A stretch of 64,000 bases of DNA from Adlercreutzia rubneri (GCF_009755265.1 NZ_WPOO01000009.1:36076-100075), one strand, 5' to 3'. Shown: positions 1 to 9,466, counted from the stretch's first letter. The notes: a model not told the origin generated them from the sequence alone. Program-made: numbers and translations.

Positions 1-692
1 TGGACGACGAGCAGGCCATCGCCGATCTGGTTGTCAACCTGCTCGTGGCCGAGGGCATGGACGCGCTGGCCTGCTACAGCGGACAGGCGGCCTTGGACAT
101 GCTCGCCCGCACGCCGTTCGACCTGGCCATCGTGGATATCATGATGCCGGGCATCGACGGCTTCGAACTCTGCGTTCGCATGCGCCAGATGCGGGACATT
201 CCCGTCATCTTCCTCTCGGCGAAAGACGAGGAGGCCGACCAAGTCGTCGGCTTCACCCTGGGCGCCGAGGACTACGTCACCAAGCCCTTCCGGCCCCGCG
301 AATTGGTGGCCCGCGTGAAAGCGCGCCTACGCCGACGCCAAGCAGCGCCCCAGGCTTCCTCGACCCTGCTTTCCGCCGGCGCCATCGAGGTGGACTTGCG
401 CACACATCTAGCCACGCTCCACGGCGAGCCTTTGCACCTCACCCCCAAGGAGTTCGCCATTCTGGCGATTCTGGCCCAGTCGGTCGGCTCACCGGTCTCG
501 GCGGCCGATCTGTTCGAAGGGGCCTGGCACGAGCGCTTCGACGACGCGGCGGCCAACACGGTCATGGTGCACATCCGCCGCCTGCGCAAGAAGCTCGCCG
601 ATATCGACGCTTCCACGACGTTCATCGAAACCGCCTGGGGCGTCGGCTACAAGCTGCGCGGTGCGCCCGGCGACACCGGCCATGGCGCTTAA
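1..692 (+). CDS. OmpR/PhoB-family response regulator (5' end outside window)
   Basis: The reading frame is already open at base 3 and encodes the acidic-pocket residues DDE, so the start codon lies upstream of the window. The receiver domain has the phospho-acceptor aspartate in IVDIMMPG, the conserved switch residue in FLSAKD and the lysine in YVTKPF. The second half is a winged-helix DNA-binding domain (LTPKEFAIL, then TVMVHIRRLRKKL), which is the OmpR/PhoB layout. The stop codon overlaps the next gene, a histidine kinase, by 11 bp, so the two form a translationally coupled two-component pair. The signal sensed and the targets cannot be read from the sequence. Confidence 0.93.
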   Translation, partial: DDEQAIADLVVNLLVAEGMDALACYSGQAALDMLARTPFDLAIVDIMMPGIDGFELCVRMRQMRDIPVIFLSAKDEEADQVVGFTLGAEDYVTKPFRPRELVARVKARLRRRQAAPQASSTLLSAGAIEVDLRTHLATLHGEPLHLTPKEFAILAILAQSVGSPVSAADLFEGAWHERFDDAAANTVMVHIRRLRKKLADIDASTTFIETAWGVGYKLRGAPGDTGHGA

Positions 693-2877
693 AAGCGAGC
701 AGGCCCGCGTCCTGCGCCGGCGCGTGCTCGGCGGCCTCATTCGCAACCTGCTGCTGTTCAGCGGGGCCTTCGCCCTGGCCTGCCTGGCCATCGAGACCTT
801 CATGGTGCCTTCGATCGCGAACTGGGTAGCCGACTCAACCTCGTCCTGGCGCACCCTGAATTCCTCCGAGCAGTTCCAGCAGATCCTCACCGACCAGGGA
901 CTGCTCGACGATGCCAACCTCTTCGACCTCTGGGTCAACGAGGCCGTCGAGAGCGGCTACTCCAACGATGCGGGCACTATCGCCGAGGTTCAAGGCGAAG
1001 TGAACGAGATGGAAGACGCCCTGGCGGAGTATGCAAGCATGATGGCCGACTCGCCCGAGAACGCCGAGGCGGCCGCGGCCTACGCCAAGGAACGGGCTGA
1101 GAAGCTCGGGGCGGATGTGGCCGTCGCCTCGGGCACCAACGCCGCGGCCATCGGCGACACGAGCGCCTTCATCGATGACGTGGCGCCCCTCGATGCCGAG
1201 ACCGACGGCGCCCCGGACGACAAGACCCTCTGGGCCGTTCCCCTCCTTCCCTATCAGACCATTCTGACGGCCGAGGGCATTTTCACCGACGAGGCGAGCG
1301 CCGCCCATGCCATGGCGGCGCTGCGCGTATCAGCATCCCTGCAGGAGCTGGGGCTTTCCCTGCCCGAGGCCCAAACGTTCATGCCGCCGGAGACCACGGT
1401 GGACGTGGCCACGCGGATTCTCGTCAGCGCCGCCGTCCTGGGCTACGATCAGCCAACGTTAAACGACCTTCTGCAAAGCGCCTTTCGCCAATCCCAGGAG
1501 CAGGCCTACAGCGCCTGGCTTGACCTGACCTCCGCCGAAGAGGCGCGGGCGCTGGGCGTCTCCGACGACCACCCCGTCTGGCAAGTCCAGTACGGCGAGG
1601 ACGGCGTCTACCGCATGCGCGACGTCGCCACCTACACGTTCGTCAAGTCGTTCAAGCTCCCGCTGGCTCTACTCGTCTTCGTGGCCGGCTGGCTCGTCAT
1701 CATCCTGCGGGCCCTGAACCGGTCGCTGCGCTACTTCGACGAGCTGTCCGGGGCCGTGGGCCGCTTGCTCGCCGACAAGGACGCCCCCATCGAGCTGCCG
1801 GCCGATCTGTCCATCGCCCGCAACGAGCTGGCGGTTATCCGCTCGCAGTCGCTGGCCGACGAGCGCGCCGCCCACGCCGCCGAGCAGCGCAAGAACGAGC
1901 TGGTGGCTTACTTGGCCCACGACATCCGCACGCCGCTCACCTCGGTGCTCGGTTACCTAGACCTGCTGCACGAGACAACCGATCTGCCCCGTGAAACCCT
2001 GCGCAAGTACGCCGACATCGCCTATTCGAAGGCCGAGCGCCTCGAAAGCCTCATCAACGAGTTCTTCGAGATCACCCGCTACAACCTGTCAGCCATTCCC
2101 ATCGAGCGGGAGACTGTGGGAGTGCGCCTGTTCTGCCAGCAGGTGGCCGAGGCGTTCTTCCCCGAGGCCGCCGCCCGCAACATCCGCATCACCGTGGACG
2201 CCGCCGGCGCCGGCCAGTTCTTCATCGACCCGGACAAGCTCGCCCGGGCGCTGGGCAACGTGCTGCGCAACGCCGTGGCCTACGCCGACGCGAACTCCGT
2301 CATCGCCATCGCCGCGCGCCAGGACGCCCGCACGACCACCATCACCGTAGCCAACCGCGGACGCGAGATATCCGACGCCCATCTGGAGACCATCTTCGAG
2401 AAGTTCTACCGCGAAGACGGGGCGCGCTCGTCGAAGAAGGGCGGTGCGGGGCTGGGGCTCGCCATTGCCAGGGAAATCGTCGTGGCGCACCACGGCGACA
2501 TCGAGGCGGCAAGCGAGCGCGGCGTCACCGTGTTCACCCTGCGCATTCCCACCCAGGGGGAGGAGATTGAAGGAGCAGCCGCCGCGCCGCGCATCCCGGG
2601 CGCGCCCGAGGGCCTCCAGCGGCCGGTTGCGCCCGTGCCGCCCCGCACCGCGCGGCCGGCGGGCGTGCGGGCAATTTCCACGCCGCCTTCCGCGACGACG
2701 CGCCGCGGGGCCTCCGCCCGTCCGAATCCGCAGCACCCCGTCGGCGAACGGACGCACGCGCCGCGCCAAGGTACCTCTCCGTTAAATCCTCGTAACGCTC
2801 GCCATGGACAGGTTCCCGCGCGTAAGACGGTACGCGATAATGATGCGACACCCCGGCGGCGCGGCCTGTCCCGCTAG
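682..2877 (+). CDS. Membrane sensor histidine kinase with unusual C-terminal tail
   Basis: This is the partner kinase of the preceding response regulator. I chose the ATG at 682; a GTG seven codons earlier is also possible. A first membrane segment lies near residues 20-40, followed by an extracytoplasmic region of about 270 residues rich in Asp, Glu and Ala, then a second membrane segment near residue 325. The H-box HDIRTPLTSV is at about residue 412, the N-box GNVLRNAVAYA at about 524, and the G-box GGAGLGLAIA follows. Kinases of this family normally end a few residues after the last ATPase strand (FTLRIPT). Here about 105 further residues, rich in Pro, Arg and Ala, follow with no recognisable domain. 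The tail may be disordered or may result from a lost stop codon. Confidence 0.88.
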   Translation: MALKSEQARVLRRRVLGGLIRNLLLFSGAFALACLAIETFMVPSIANWVADSTSSWRTLNSSEQFQQILTDQGLLDDANLFDLWVNEAVESGYSNDAGTIAEVQGEVNEMEDALAEYASMMADSPENAEAAAAYAKERAEKLGADVAVASGTNAAAIGDTSAFIDDVAPLDAETDGAPDDKTLWAVPLLPYQTILTAEGIFTDEASAAHAMAALRVSASLQELGLSLPEAQTFMPPETTVDVATRILVSAAVLGYDQPTLNDLLQSAFRQSQEQAYSAWLDLTSAEEARALGVSDDHPVWQVQYGEDGVYRMRDVATYTFVKSFKLPLALLVFVAGWLVIILRALNRSLRYFDELSGAVGRLLADKDAPIELPADLSIARNELAVIRSQSLADERAAHAAEQRKNELVAYLAHDIRTPLTSVLGYLDLLHETTDLPRETLRKYADIAYSKAERLESLINEFFEITRYNLSAIPIERETVGVRLFCQQVAEAFFPEAAARNIRITVDAAGAGQFFIDPDKLARALGNVLRNAVAYADANSVIAIAARQDARTTTITVANRGREISDAHLETIFEKFYREDGARSSKKGGAGLGLAIAREIVVAHHGDIEAASERGVTVFTLRIPTQGEEIEGAAAAPRIPGAPEGLQRPVAPVPPRTARPAGVRAISTPPSATTRRGASARPNPQHPVGERTHAPRQGTSPLNPRNARHGQVPARKTVRDNDATPRRRGLSR

Positions 2878-2947
2878 CTTCAAAACCAAAGCGAGCGTCA
2901 GCCCGAAGCGCCGTTTTCCTACTCAGCGAACACCCAAGGAGGCACCA

Positions 2948-3937
2948 TTGAACCCCATCCGCATCGGCATTCTCGGCTATGGCAATCTCGGCCGCGGCAT
3001 TGAACTGGCCGTCGCCGCCAACGACGATATGGAACTGGTGGGCGTGTTCACCCGCCGCGACCCGGCCACCGTGCATCCGCTCGGCGAGAACGTCGCCGTC
3101 TGGCCCGCCACGGAGCTGGCCGCCCATACCGACGACATCGACGTGCTCATGCTCGCCGGCGGCTCCGCCACCGACCTGCCCGAGCAGACCCCGGCAGCCG
3201 CTGCGCTCTACAACGTGGTCGACTCCTTCGACACCCATGCCAACATCCCGGCGCACTTCGCCGCCGTCGATGCGGTGGCCCGCGAGACGGGGCACGTGGC
3301 CGTCATCTCGGTGGGCTGGGATCCGGGCATGTTCTCGGTCTCGCGCGTTTACGCCAACGCCATCATGCCCAACGGCGCCGACTACACCTTCTGGGGCCGC
3401 GGCGTCTCCCAGGGGCACTCCGACGCCATCCGCCGCATCCCCGGCGTGGTGGACGCCCGCCAGTACACGGTGCCCGTGCCCGAGGCGCTGGAGGCCGTGC
3501 GCTCCGGTGCCAACCCGGAGCTGACCACGCGTCAGAAGCACACCCGCGAGTGCTTCGTCGTGGCCGAAGAGGGTGCCGATACGGCTGCCATCGAAGAGGC
3601 CATCGTCACGATGCCGAACTACTTCGCCGACTACGACACCACGGTCACCTTCATTTCTCAGGAAGAGCTCGACCGCGATCACGCCGGCATTCCCCACGGC
3701 GGCTCGGTCATCCGCACTGGCACCACGGGTGCCGCCGGCGAGAACACCCACGTGATCGAGTACTCGCTGAAGCTCGATTCCAACCCGGAGTTCACCGGCA
3801 GCGTGCTCGTCGCCTGCGCCCGCGCCTGCTGGCGCATGGCCTGCGCGGGCGAGACGGGCTGTCGCACCATCTTCGACATCGCGCCTGCGCTGCTCTCGCC
3901 CATGACCCCCGAGGAGCTCCGCGCGAAGATGCTGTAA
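2948..3937 (+). CDS. ddh: meso-diaminopimelate dehydrogenase
   Basis: Converts L-tetrahydrodipicolinate, ammonia and NADPH to meso-diaminopimelate in one step, for lysine and peptidoglycan. The protein opens with a Rossmann nucleotide-binding motif, GILGYGNLGRG, and continues with the Ddh-type segments VDSFDTHANIP and VGWDPGMFSV. Its 329 residues fit the family, which is usually 320-330. The start is a TTG at 2948 preceded by AAGGAGG; the frame is open for 48 codons further upstream, but that stretch has no Ddh-like sequence. The gene follows the sensor kinase closely and is followed by an intrinsic terminator, so it is probably its own unit or the end of the kinase operon. A dapL homologue occurs at 38.3 kb. 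Confidence 0.93.
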   Translation: MNPIRIGILGYGNLGRGIELAVAANDDMELVGVFTRRDPATVHPLGENVAVWPATELAAHTDDIDVLMLAGGSATDLPEQTPAAAALYNVVDSFDTHANIPAHFAAVDAVARETGHVAVISVGWDPGMFSVSRVYANAIMPNGADYTFWGRGVSQGHSDAIRRIPGVVDARQYTVPVPEALEAVRSGANPELTTRQKHTRECFVVAEEGADTAAIEEAIVTMPNYFADYDTTVTFISQEELDRDHAGIPHGGSVIRTGTTGAAGENTHVIEYSLKLDSNPEFTGSVLVACARACWRMACAGETGCRTIFDIAPALLSPMTPEELRAKML

Positions 3938-4012
3938 GAGGTCCTTCCAGCAAATCTTCCTCTCAATTTGGGGACATATTTTCGAGTTGTTAGACTTCCA
4001 CATCCTGCAAAG

Positions 4013-4052
4013 CAAAAGAAAAGGGCTCGACACGAGTCCTTTTCTTGCTTTT
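4013..4052 (+). terminator. Rho-independent terminator after ddh
   Basis: AGAAAAGG and CTCG pair with CGAG and CCTTTTCT around a three-base loop, and the stem is followed by TGCTTTT. It lies 75 bases downstream of the ddh stop. On the opposite strand the A-rich left arm would also give a U-rich tail, so it may stop transcription from accDA too. Confidence 0.7.
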
Positions 4053-4184
4053 CGGCCTCTTTTCAGCCTGTTTTTCAACCCCAGCTCACCAAGCCGCTCC
4101 CAGCCATGTCTAACAAATCGAAATTCTGCGACCAGAACGGCAACGAGATTGCTCCGGGCAAAAAAGGAGCGGCAGAAACCACTC

Positions 4185-6797
4185 CTAGAACTTCGCGAAG
4201 CGCTCTTGGCGTTGGCGGACCAACTCGTCGGGAGCAAGGTCGGCCAGCTCCTTGTAGGCGTCACGCACGTAATCGCGCACAGCAGCGACGGCCTCCTCCG
4301 GATTCTCGTGGGCCGGGCCCTCCCCTTCCGAAATGACCGCATCGATGATGCCGCATTCCAGCACCGAGGCGGCGTCCATCCGCATGGCCTCGGCGGCCTC
4401 GGGCGCGCGGGTGCGATCCTTCCACAGGATGGAGGCGAAGCCCTCCGGCGAGAGCACCGAGTACACCGCATGCTCCTGCATGGCCACGCGGTTGCCCACG
4501 GCCAGCGCCAAGGCGCCCCCGCTTCCGCCCTCGCCCAGAAGCACGCTCACCACCGGAACGGTAAGGCCCGCCATGGCCACCAGATTGTCGGCGATGGCGT
4601 TGCCCTGGCCGCGCTCCTCGGCCTCGGTGCCGCAGAAGGCGCCCTGGGTGTCCACCAAACAGAGAATCGGCCGGCCGAACTTCTCCGCCTCGCGCATGAG
4701 GCGCAGCGACTTGCGGTAGCCCTCGGGCTGGGGGCATCCGAAGTTGCGGGCCACGCGGTCGGCCAAGTTCACGCCCTTCTCCTGGGCAATGACCGTCACG
4801 GGATGCCCCGAGATCCACCCGATGCCGGCGAGGATGGCCCCGTCGTCGGCGAAGGCGCGGTCGCCGTGCAGCTCGATGAAGCCCTCCACGATGCCGTCGA
4901 GGTAGCGTCGGGCCGTGGGACGGCGCACGTTGCGGGCGATCTGCACGGACTCCCAGGCGCTGCCCGAAGCGGCCTCGCAGCTCACCCCGGACTTGCGGGC
5001 CTCGCGCCGGGCATGGCGCTCCAGCTCGCGGCGGGACGCCTCCTCGGCTTCCTCGGGGGTTTCCGGGCGCCCGATGAGCTCGCCCACCACCGGCACTGAC
5101 TCGGCCAGGCTGCGCCACAACCCCGCGGCCTCCTCGTCGCGGATGCGCTCGCCAACGGCTCGGGCCTCGGGCGCCACGTCCACCGAGCCGTAGGCGTCCG
5201 CGCCCACCGACAGCGCGTCCATGACGCTGTGGTAGGTGACGATGCGCCCCGGGTCGTCGGCCGGGGCGTGCAGGGCCAGAAGCTGGGCCAGCACGCTGCG
5301 CATCTGGGAGCGTTCCACGATGGCGTCGATAAGCCCGTGCTCGAGCGCGAACTCCGCCGTCTGGAAGCCCTCGGGCAGCTCCTGCTTGATGGTGTCGCGG
5401 ATGACCCGCTGGCCGGCGAACCCGATGAGCGCGCCGGGCTCGGCCAAGACGATATCGCCCTGCATGGCGAACGACGCCGTCACGCCGCCGGTCGTGGGGT
5501 CGGTGAGCACGGTGATGAAGGGCAGACGGGCCGCCCCCAAACGCTCCACGGCGCAGGACACTTTCGCCATCTGCATGAGCGAGATGAGGCCCTCCTGCAT
5601 GCGGGCGCCGCCGGAGGCGCAGAACACGACGACGGGCAGCCGCTCGGCGATGGCGCGATCGATCATCGCGGCCACCTTCTCGCCCACCACGTGTCCCATG
5701 GAGCCCATGAAGAAGCCGGACTCCATGACCCCTACGGCCAAAGGCAGCCCCGCGATGGTCGCGCGTCCCGTGCGCACCGCTTCCTCAAGGCCACTCTTCT
5801 CGCGCTGATCGGCGATCTTCTCCGGGTAGCCCGGGAAGTCCAGCGGGTTGGAGTCGGGCATGACCGCGTTCCACTCCTCGAACGAGCCGGCGTCCACCGT
5901 GGCGGCCAGGCGCTCGTCGGAGCGCAGGCGCTGCAGGGTGCCGCAAGCCGGGCAATAGCCGCCGAGCTCGATGATCTCCTCCTTGTCGAAGAAGAGCTTG
6001 CACTTGTGGCAGCGGCGCCAATGGGTGGGGCCCTCGTCGTCGTCCGCCACCCGAGCCGGCTCGTTTTCCCAGGGCGCCTCGGAGGGCGACGCCGCACCGA
6101 GCGCGGGCGCGACGCCGGCGGGCAGAAGCTCCACCCAACCGGTGCGCAGAGTGCCCTCGGTGGCCGGGGCGAACACGCGCAGGCCGCGCTTGGCGGCGTG
6201 ACGTAGGAAATAGGCGTCCTCCGCGAGCGACGCCTTGGCGCTGTCGAGGAAGATGAGCGTCGCGCCGCAGGCCTTGGCCGCCGAGAGCACTGTGTAGATG
6301 TTGGCGGAAAGCGTGTCGGCGTCCACGTCGGCCGTGGTGCTGCCCAGGTTGTAGGTGGGCAGCATGCGCCGGGCGAAACCGTCCAGCGAGCGGTTGTCCA
6401 CCGTGGCGAAGACCACATCGAGGCCCGCCTGCTCCATGGGCACCACGAAGGCCCGGGCGTTCTTGGCCGAAGCGATAACGAGGGCCCGGGGCTTCTCGGC
6501 GGTTCGCGCCGCATCGACGGCGAAGTCGTCGCCGATGGTGGACCGAACGTGCTCGGAGACGTCGGCCACCTTCTCCTCCGGGTCGCGATGGGCCGCGCCG
6601 GGGCGGGCCCCCACCAGGGCCGCCGCCGTATCCGGCAAGGTGCCGGCCGCCTCCACGATGGCGTCCAGAGCGTAGGAGACCGCCGACTTCAGCGAGCCGT
6701 CCTCGGGCGCCTCGGGGGCCGCAGAGCCGTCCTCAAACTCGGAGACGAAGTTCCCCGCCGTGTCGAAGCTGATGTACTTGGAAGCCGCTTTGGCCAT
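4185..6797 (-). CDS. accDA: Acetyl-CoA carboxylase carboxyltransferase, beta-alpha fusion with extra N-terminal domain
   Basis: This single 870-residue chain carries both carboxyltransferase subunits that make malonyl-CoA from carboxybiotin and acetyl-CoA. Residues 261-290 form the AccD zinc ribbon, with cysteines at 263, 266, 282 and 285. The beta crotonase-like fold follows (GGARMQEGLISL, DPTTGGVTASFA), and the alpha half starts near residue 600 (LHGDRAFADD, GEGGSGGALA). Residues 104-215 are not part of any usual AccD. They resemble the N-terminal domain of biotin carboxylase, with an LVIAS start, an alternating strand-helix pattern and a SLAEDAYFL segment like the FLSEN region. The gene starts two bases after fabZ. 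Genes for the carrier protein and for biotin carboxylase are not in the window. Confidence 0.93.
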   Translation of the reverse strand: MAKAASKYISFDTAGNFVSEFEDGSAAPEAPEDGSLKSAVSYALDAIVEAAGTLPDTAAALVGARPGAAHRDPEEKVADVSEHVRSTIGDDFAVDAARTAEKPRALVIASAKNARAFVVPMEQAGLDVVFATVDNRSLDGFARRMLPTYNLGSTTADVDADTLSANIYTVLSAAKACGATLIFLDSAKASLAEDAYFLRHAAKRGLRVFAPATEGTLRTGWVELLPAGVAPALGAASPSEAPWENEPARVADDDEGPTHWRRCHKCKLFFDKEEIIELGGYCPACGTLQRLRSDERLAATVDAGSFEEWNAVMPDSNPLDFPGYPEKIADQREKSGLEEAVRTGRATIAGLPLAVGVMESGFFMGSMGHVVGEKVAAMIDRAIAERLPVVVFCASGGARMQEGLISLMQMAKVSCAVERLGAARLPFITVLTDPTTGGVTASFAMQGDIVLAEPGALIGFAGQRVIRDTIKQELPEGFQTAEFALEHGLIDAIVERSQMRSVLAQLLALHAPADDPGRIVTYHSVMDALSVGADAYGSVDVAPEARAVGERIRDEEAAGLWRSLAESVPVVGELIGRPETPEEAEEASRRELERHARREARKSGVSCEAASGSAWESVQIARNVRRPTARRYLDGIVEGFIELHGDRAFADDGAILAGIGWISGHPVTVIAQEKGVNLADRVARNFGCPQPEGYRKSLRLMREAEKFGRPILCLVDTQGAFCGTEAEERGQGNAIADNLVAMAGLTVPVVSVLLGEGGSGGALALAVGNRVAMQEHAVYSVLSPEGFASILWKDRTRAPEAAEAMRMDAASVLECGIIDAVISEGEGPAHENPEEAVAAVRDYVRDAYKELADLAPDELVRQRQERFAKF

Positions 6798-6799
6798 GT

Positions 6800-7261
6800 C
6801 TACTCCTTGGGTGCGAGCACGTACTTCTGGGTGGCCGTGGCGCAGATCTCGCCGTCCACGGAGGCCTCCACCTCGGCCACCACGAGGCGTCGCGACGACT
6901 TCACGATGGTCGCGCGCAGCGTCACGGTGTCACCGGGGGCCACCTGGCGGCGGAACTTCGCTGCGTCTATGCCGGTGAGAAAGCCGATGCACCCGCGCAG
7001 CTCGGGCGCCTGAAGCACGGCGATGGAGGCGCACTGGGCGAGCGCCTCCATGATGATGACGCCGGGCAGCACCGGATGGTCGGGGAAGTGCCCGCGGAAG
7101 ATATCCAGATCAGCCGGTACGTCCAGCTCGCCTTCGATGGAAGCGCCGGGCTCGATGGCCATAATGCGGCTCACCCACACGAACGGATCGCGATGGGGCA
7201 GAATCCCCTCGATGACCTCGCGCCCCCAGGGCAGCGGCGCCATCGCGTTCTCCTCAGTCAT
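6800..7261 (-). CDS. fabZ: 3-hydroxyacyl-ACP dehydratase
   Basis: Dehydrates 3-hydroxyacyl-ACP to trans-2-enoyl-ACP in the type II fatty acid cycle. The protein has 153 residues, a normal length. LPHRDPF near the N-terminus and the hot-dog-fold active-site helix GHFPDHPVLPGVIIMEALAQ, which supplies the catalytic His and Glu, are both intact. The gene lies between fabF and accDA in the same direction; the 161-base gap to fabF holds a palindromic repeat element, while accDA follows after two bases. The start ATG at 7261 is preceded on the minus strand by a short purine-rich stretch, AAGGAGAAACGT, a good ribosome binding site. Confidence 0.95.
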   Translation of the reverse strand: MTEENAMAPLPWGREVIEGILPHRDPFVWVSRIMAIEPGASIEGELDVPADLDIFRGHFPDHPVLPGVIIMEALAQCASIAVLQAPELRGCIGFLTGIDAAKFRRQVAPGDTVTLRATIVKSSRRLVVAEVEASVDGEICATATQKYVLAPKE

Positions 7262-7304
7262 ACGTTTCTCCTTGCAACATTCTTTCGATCCTCATCTCGC
7301 CTTC

Positions 7305-7407
7305 CGTAGGGGCCGACCTTGGTCGGCCCTCGTTCGCGAGGACGTCGACGCTTCGCGTCAGCCCCGCCGGACCGCGAGCCCAGGGCCGACCGAGGTCGGC
7401 CCCTACG
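7305..7407. repeat. Palindromic intergenic repeat, copy A
   Basis: Two 26-base arms (7305-7330 and 7382-7407) form an inverted repeat with one mismatch, separated by 51 bases. Each arm is itself a near-palindrome built on GGCCGACC-TT-GGTCGGCC next to CGTAGG. Related copies lie at 17417 and 43051, and a single degraded arm at 15209. It sits between fabF and fabZ inside the operon, where it could act as an RNA processing or attenuation site, though this is inference. Confidence 0.85.
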
Positions 7408-7422
7408 AGAGGGTGAAGCTCC

Positions 7423-8709
7423 CTAACCTTTGTAGGGCGAGAAGGCCAGAGCGGCGTTGTGGCCGCCGAAGCCCAGCGAGGTCGACAGGGCCACCTTCTG
7501 CGGATAGTCGGTGACCGCCTCGGTGACCACGGCCACGGGGCAGTCCTCGGCGGCCTCGGCGAAGCCGGCCGTGGGGGGCACCGCGTCGCGCGCCACGGAC
7601 AGGGCGCACACGATGGCCTCCACCGCGCCGGCGGCGCCGAGCATGTGGCCCGTGGTGCCCTTCACGGAGGTGACCGGCACCGAAGCGGCCGCTTCCACAC
7701 CGCCCATCAGGTTCGCGAGCGCCTTCGACTCCGTGGCGTCGTTGGCCGGCGTGCCCGTGCCGTGGGCGTTCAGGTGCCCCAAATCGGCCGGGGTGAAGCC
7801 GCCCTCGGCCAGAGCGGCGGCCATGGCAGCGGTGATGGCGGTGGCCTCCGGGTCGGGCGCGGTCATGTGATAGGCGTCGCCCGTGCTGCCGAAGCCGGTG
7901 ATCTCGGCGATGGGCGCAGCGCCGCGGGCCAGAGCGCTTTCCAAAGACTCGATGACGAGCGCGCCGGCCCCCTCGCCGGCCACGAACCCGCCGCGGCGGG
8001 CGTCGAAGGGCAGCGAGGCCTCTTTGGGATCCTCGGCGCGGGTAAGGGCCGACAAATTCGTGAAGCCGGCGATGCAGATGGGGCTCACGGACTCCTCCGT
8101 GCCGCCCACGAGCGCCGCGTCGATGTAGCCGTGGCGGATGTCGCGCAGCGCCGTGCCGATGCAATGGGCGCCGGTGGCGCAGGCGGTCACCACGTTCAGG
8201 CACTCGCCGCGCATGCCGTAGCGGATGGCCAGGTTGCCCGCGGCGATGTTCCCGATCATCGTGGGAATGAACAGGGGGTTCACGCGCTTGGGGCCCTTCT
8301 CCTCCAAGGTGGCGAAGCTCTTCTGCAGCTCGTCGATGCCGCCGATGCCGGTGCCGAACACCACGGCGATGCGATCGCGGTTCTCGTCGGTCACTTCCAA
8401 GCCGGACTGGGCCAGCGCCTCGTCGGCCGCCACGATGGCGTACTGCACGAAGCGCTCGAAGCGGCGCGCCTCCTTCTTGGTCAGGCCGTGCTCGGTGCCA
8501 TCGAAGTCGCGCACCTCGCCGGCGATGTGCACCTCGTACTCGCTCGTATCGAAGCGCTCGATGGGCGCGATGCAGCAGCCGCGCTCCATGAGCGTCTCCC
8601 ACAGCGCCTCGGCGCCCACACCGGCCGGCGTCACCGCGCCCACGCCGGTGATGACGACGCGATGGGTGCCGTCGGGCCGCCGGGTCTGGATGCTCTCGTT
8701 CTCGCTCAT
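7423..8709 (-). CDS. fabF: Beta-ketoacyl-ACP synthase II
   Basis: Condenses malonyl-ACP with acyl-ACP during chain elongation. The Cys-His-His triad is visible: cysteine in VVTACATGAHC, histidine in NAHGTGTPAND and histidine in GTTGHMLGAAGA. The glycine-rich C-terminal GFGGHN motif is present. The chosen ATG at 8709 gives 428 residues, close to the usual 410-420, and overlaps the fabG stop by four bases (ATGA), which supports translational coupling. The frame stays open upstream through fabG, but that extension is a shadow of fabG. Confidence 0.95.
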   Translation of the reverse strand: MSENESIQTRRPDGTHRVVITGVGAVTPAGVGAEALWETLMERGCCIAPIERFDTSEYEVHIAGEVRDFDGTEHGLTKKEARRFERFVQYAIVAADEALAQSGLEVTDENRDRIAVVFGTGIGGIDELQKSFATLEEKGPKRVNPLFIPTMIGNIAAGNLAIRYGMRGECLNVVTACATGAHCIGTALRDIRHGYIDAALVGGTEESVSPICIAGFTNLSALTRAEDPKEASLPFDARRGGFVAGEGAGALVIESLESALARGAAPIAEITGFGSTGDAYHMTAPDPEATAITAAMAAALAEGGFTPADLGHLNAHGTGTPANDATESKALANLMGGVEAAASVPVTSVKGTTGHMLGAAGAVEAIVCALSVARDAVPPTAGFAEAAEDCPVAVVTEAVTDYPQKVALSTSLGFGGHNAALAFSPYKG

Positions 8710-9464
8710 AAAGACATTCCTCCGTCCACGCAGATGACCTGACCGGTAATATAGGACGCCTCGTCCGAGGCGAGGAAGCGCACCAAATGCGCGATGTCGT
8801 CCGGCTCGCCCAAGCGCCCGCTGCCGATGCGGCTCACGATAGCCTCGCGCTGGGCATCGGAGAGCGCATCGGTCATATCGGTGGCAATGAATCCCGGCGC
8901 CACGGCGTTGGCCGTGATGTTGCGGCGCGCAAGCTCCCGGGCGAGCGACTTCGTGAGCCCGATGACGCCGGCCTTGGAGGCGGCGTAGTTCACCTGGCCC
9001 GCGTTGCCGTACACGCCCACCACGCTGGACATGTTCACGATGCGACCCCAACGCTGCTTCATCATCAGCTTCGCGGCGGCGCGGCAGCAATGGAAGGTGC
9101 CCTTCAGGTTGATGTCGATGACGGCGTCGAAGTCGTCGTCGGACATGCGGGCGGCCAGGCCGTCGCGGGTGATGCCGGCGTTGTTCACGAGCACGTCCAC
9201 CCGCCCGTTGGCCTCGGTCGCAGCGGCGATAAGCGCGTTGGCCTCCTCTTCTATGGCCACGTTGGCGGCCACGGCCAGGGTTTCCACACCGAACTCTTCG
9301 GCGATCTCGGCGGCTACCGCCTCGGCGGCGGGCAGGCTGCGCTCAGAAGAGCTGTTCACCACCACGTTCATGCCGGCGGCCGCCAGCTCGCGGGCCACGG
9401 CGCGTCCGATGCCGCGGGTGGAGCCGGTCACCACGGCGCAACGGCGATTCTCTGATTCGGTCAC
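8706..9464 (-). CDS. fabG: 3-oxoacyl-ACP reductase
   Basis: NADPH-dependent reduction of 3-oxoacyl-ACP. This is a classical short-chain dehydrogenase of 252 residues with the nucleotide motif TGSTRGIG, the structural motif NNAGITRDG, the catalytic serine in NMSSVVG and the YAASKAG Tyr-Lys pair. It is placed between fabD (two-base gap) and fabF (four-base overlap), as in many type II fatty acid operons, and this makes a fatty-acid role much more likely than another SDR function. Confidence 0.95.
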   Translation of the reverse strand: MTESENRRCAVVTGSTRGIGRAVARELAAAGMNVVVNSSSERSLPAAEAVAAEIAEEFGVETLAVAANVAIEEEANALIAAATEANGRVDVLVNNAGITRDGLAARMSDDDFDAVIDINLKGTFHCCRAAAKLMMKQRWGRIVNMSSVVGVYGNAGQVNYAASKAGVIGLTKSLARELARRNITANAVAPGFIATDMTDALSDAQREAIVSRIGSGRLGEPDDIAHLVRFLASDEASYITGQVICVDGGMSL

Positions 9465-9466
9465 AT

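Noticed and set aside
2534..4471. Long minus-strand frame across the kinase tail and ddh
   Set aside because: It overlaps ddh and the accDA 3' end with no recognisable motif.
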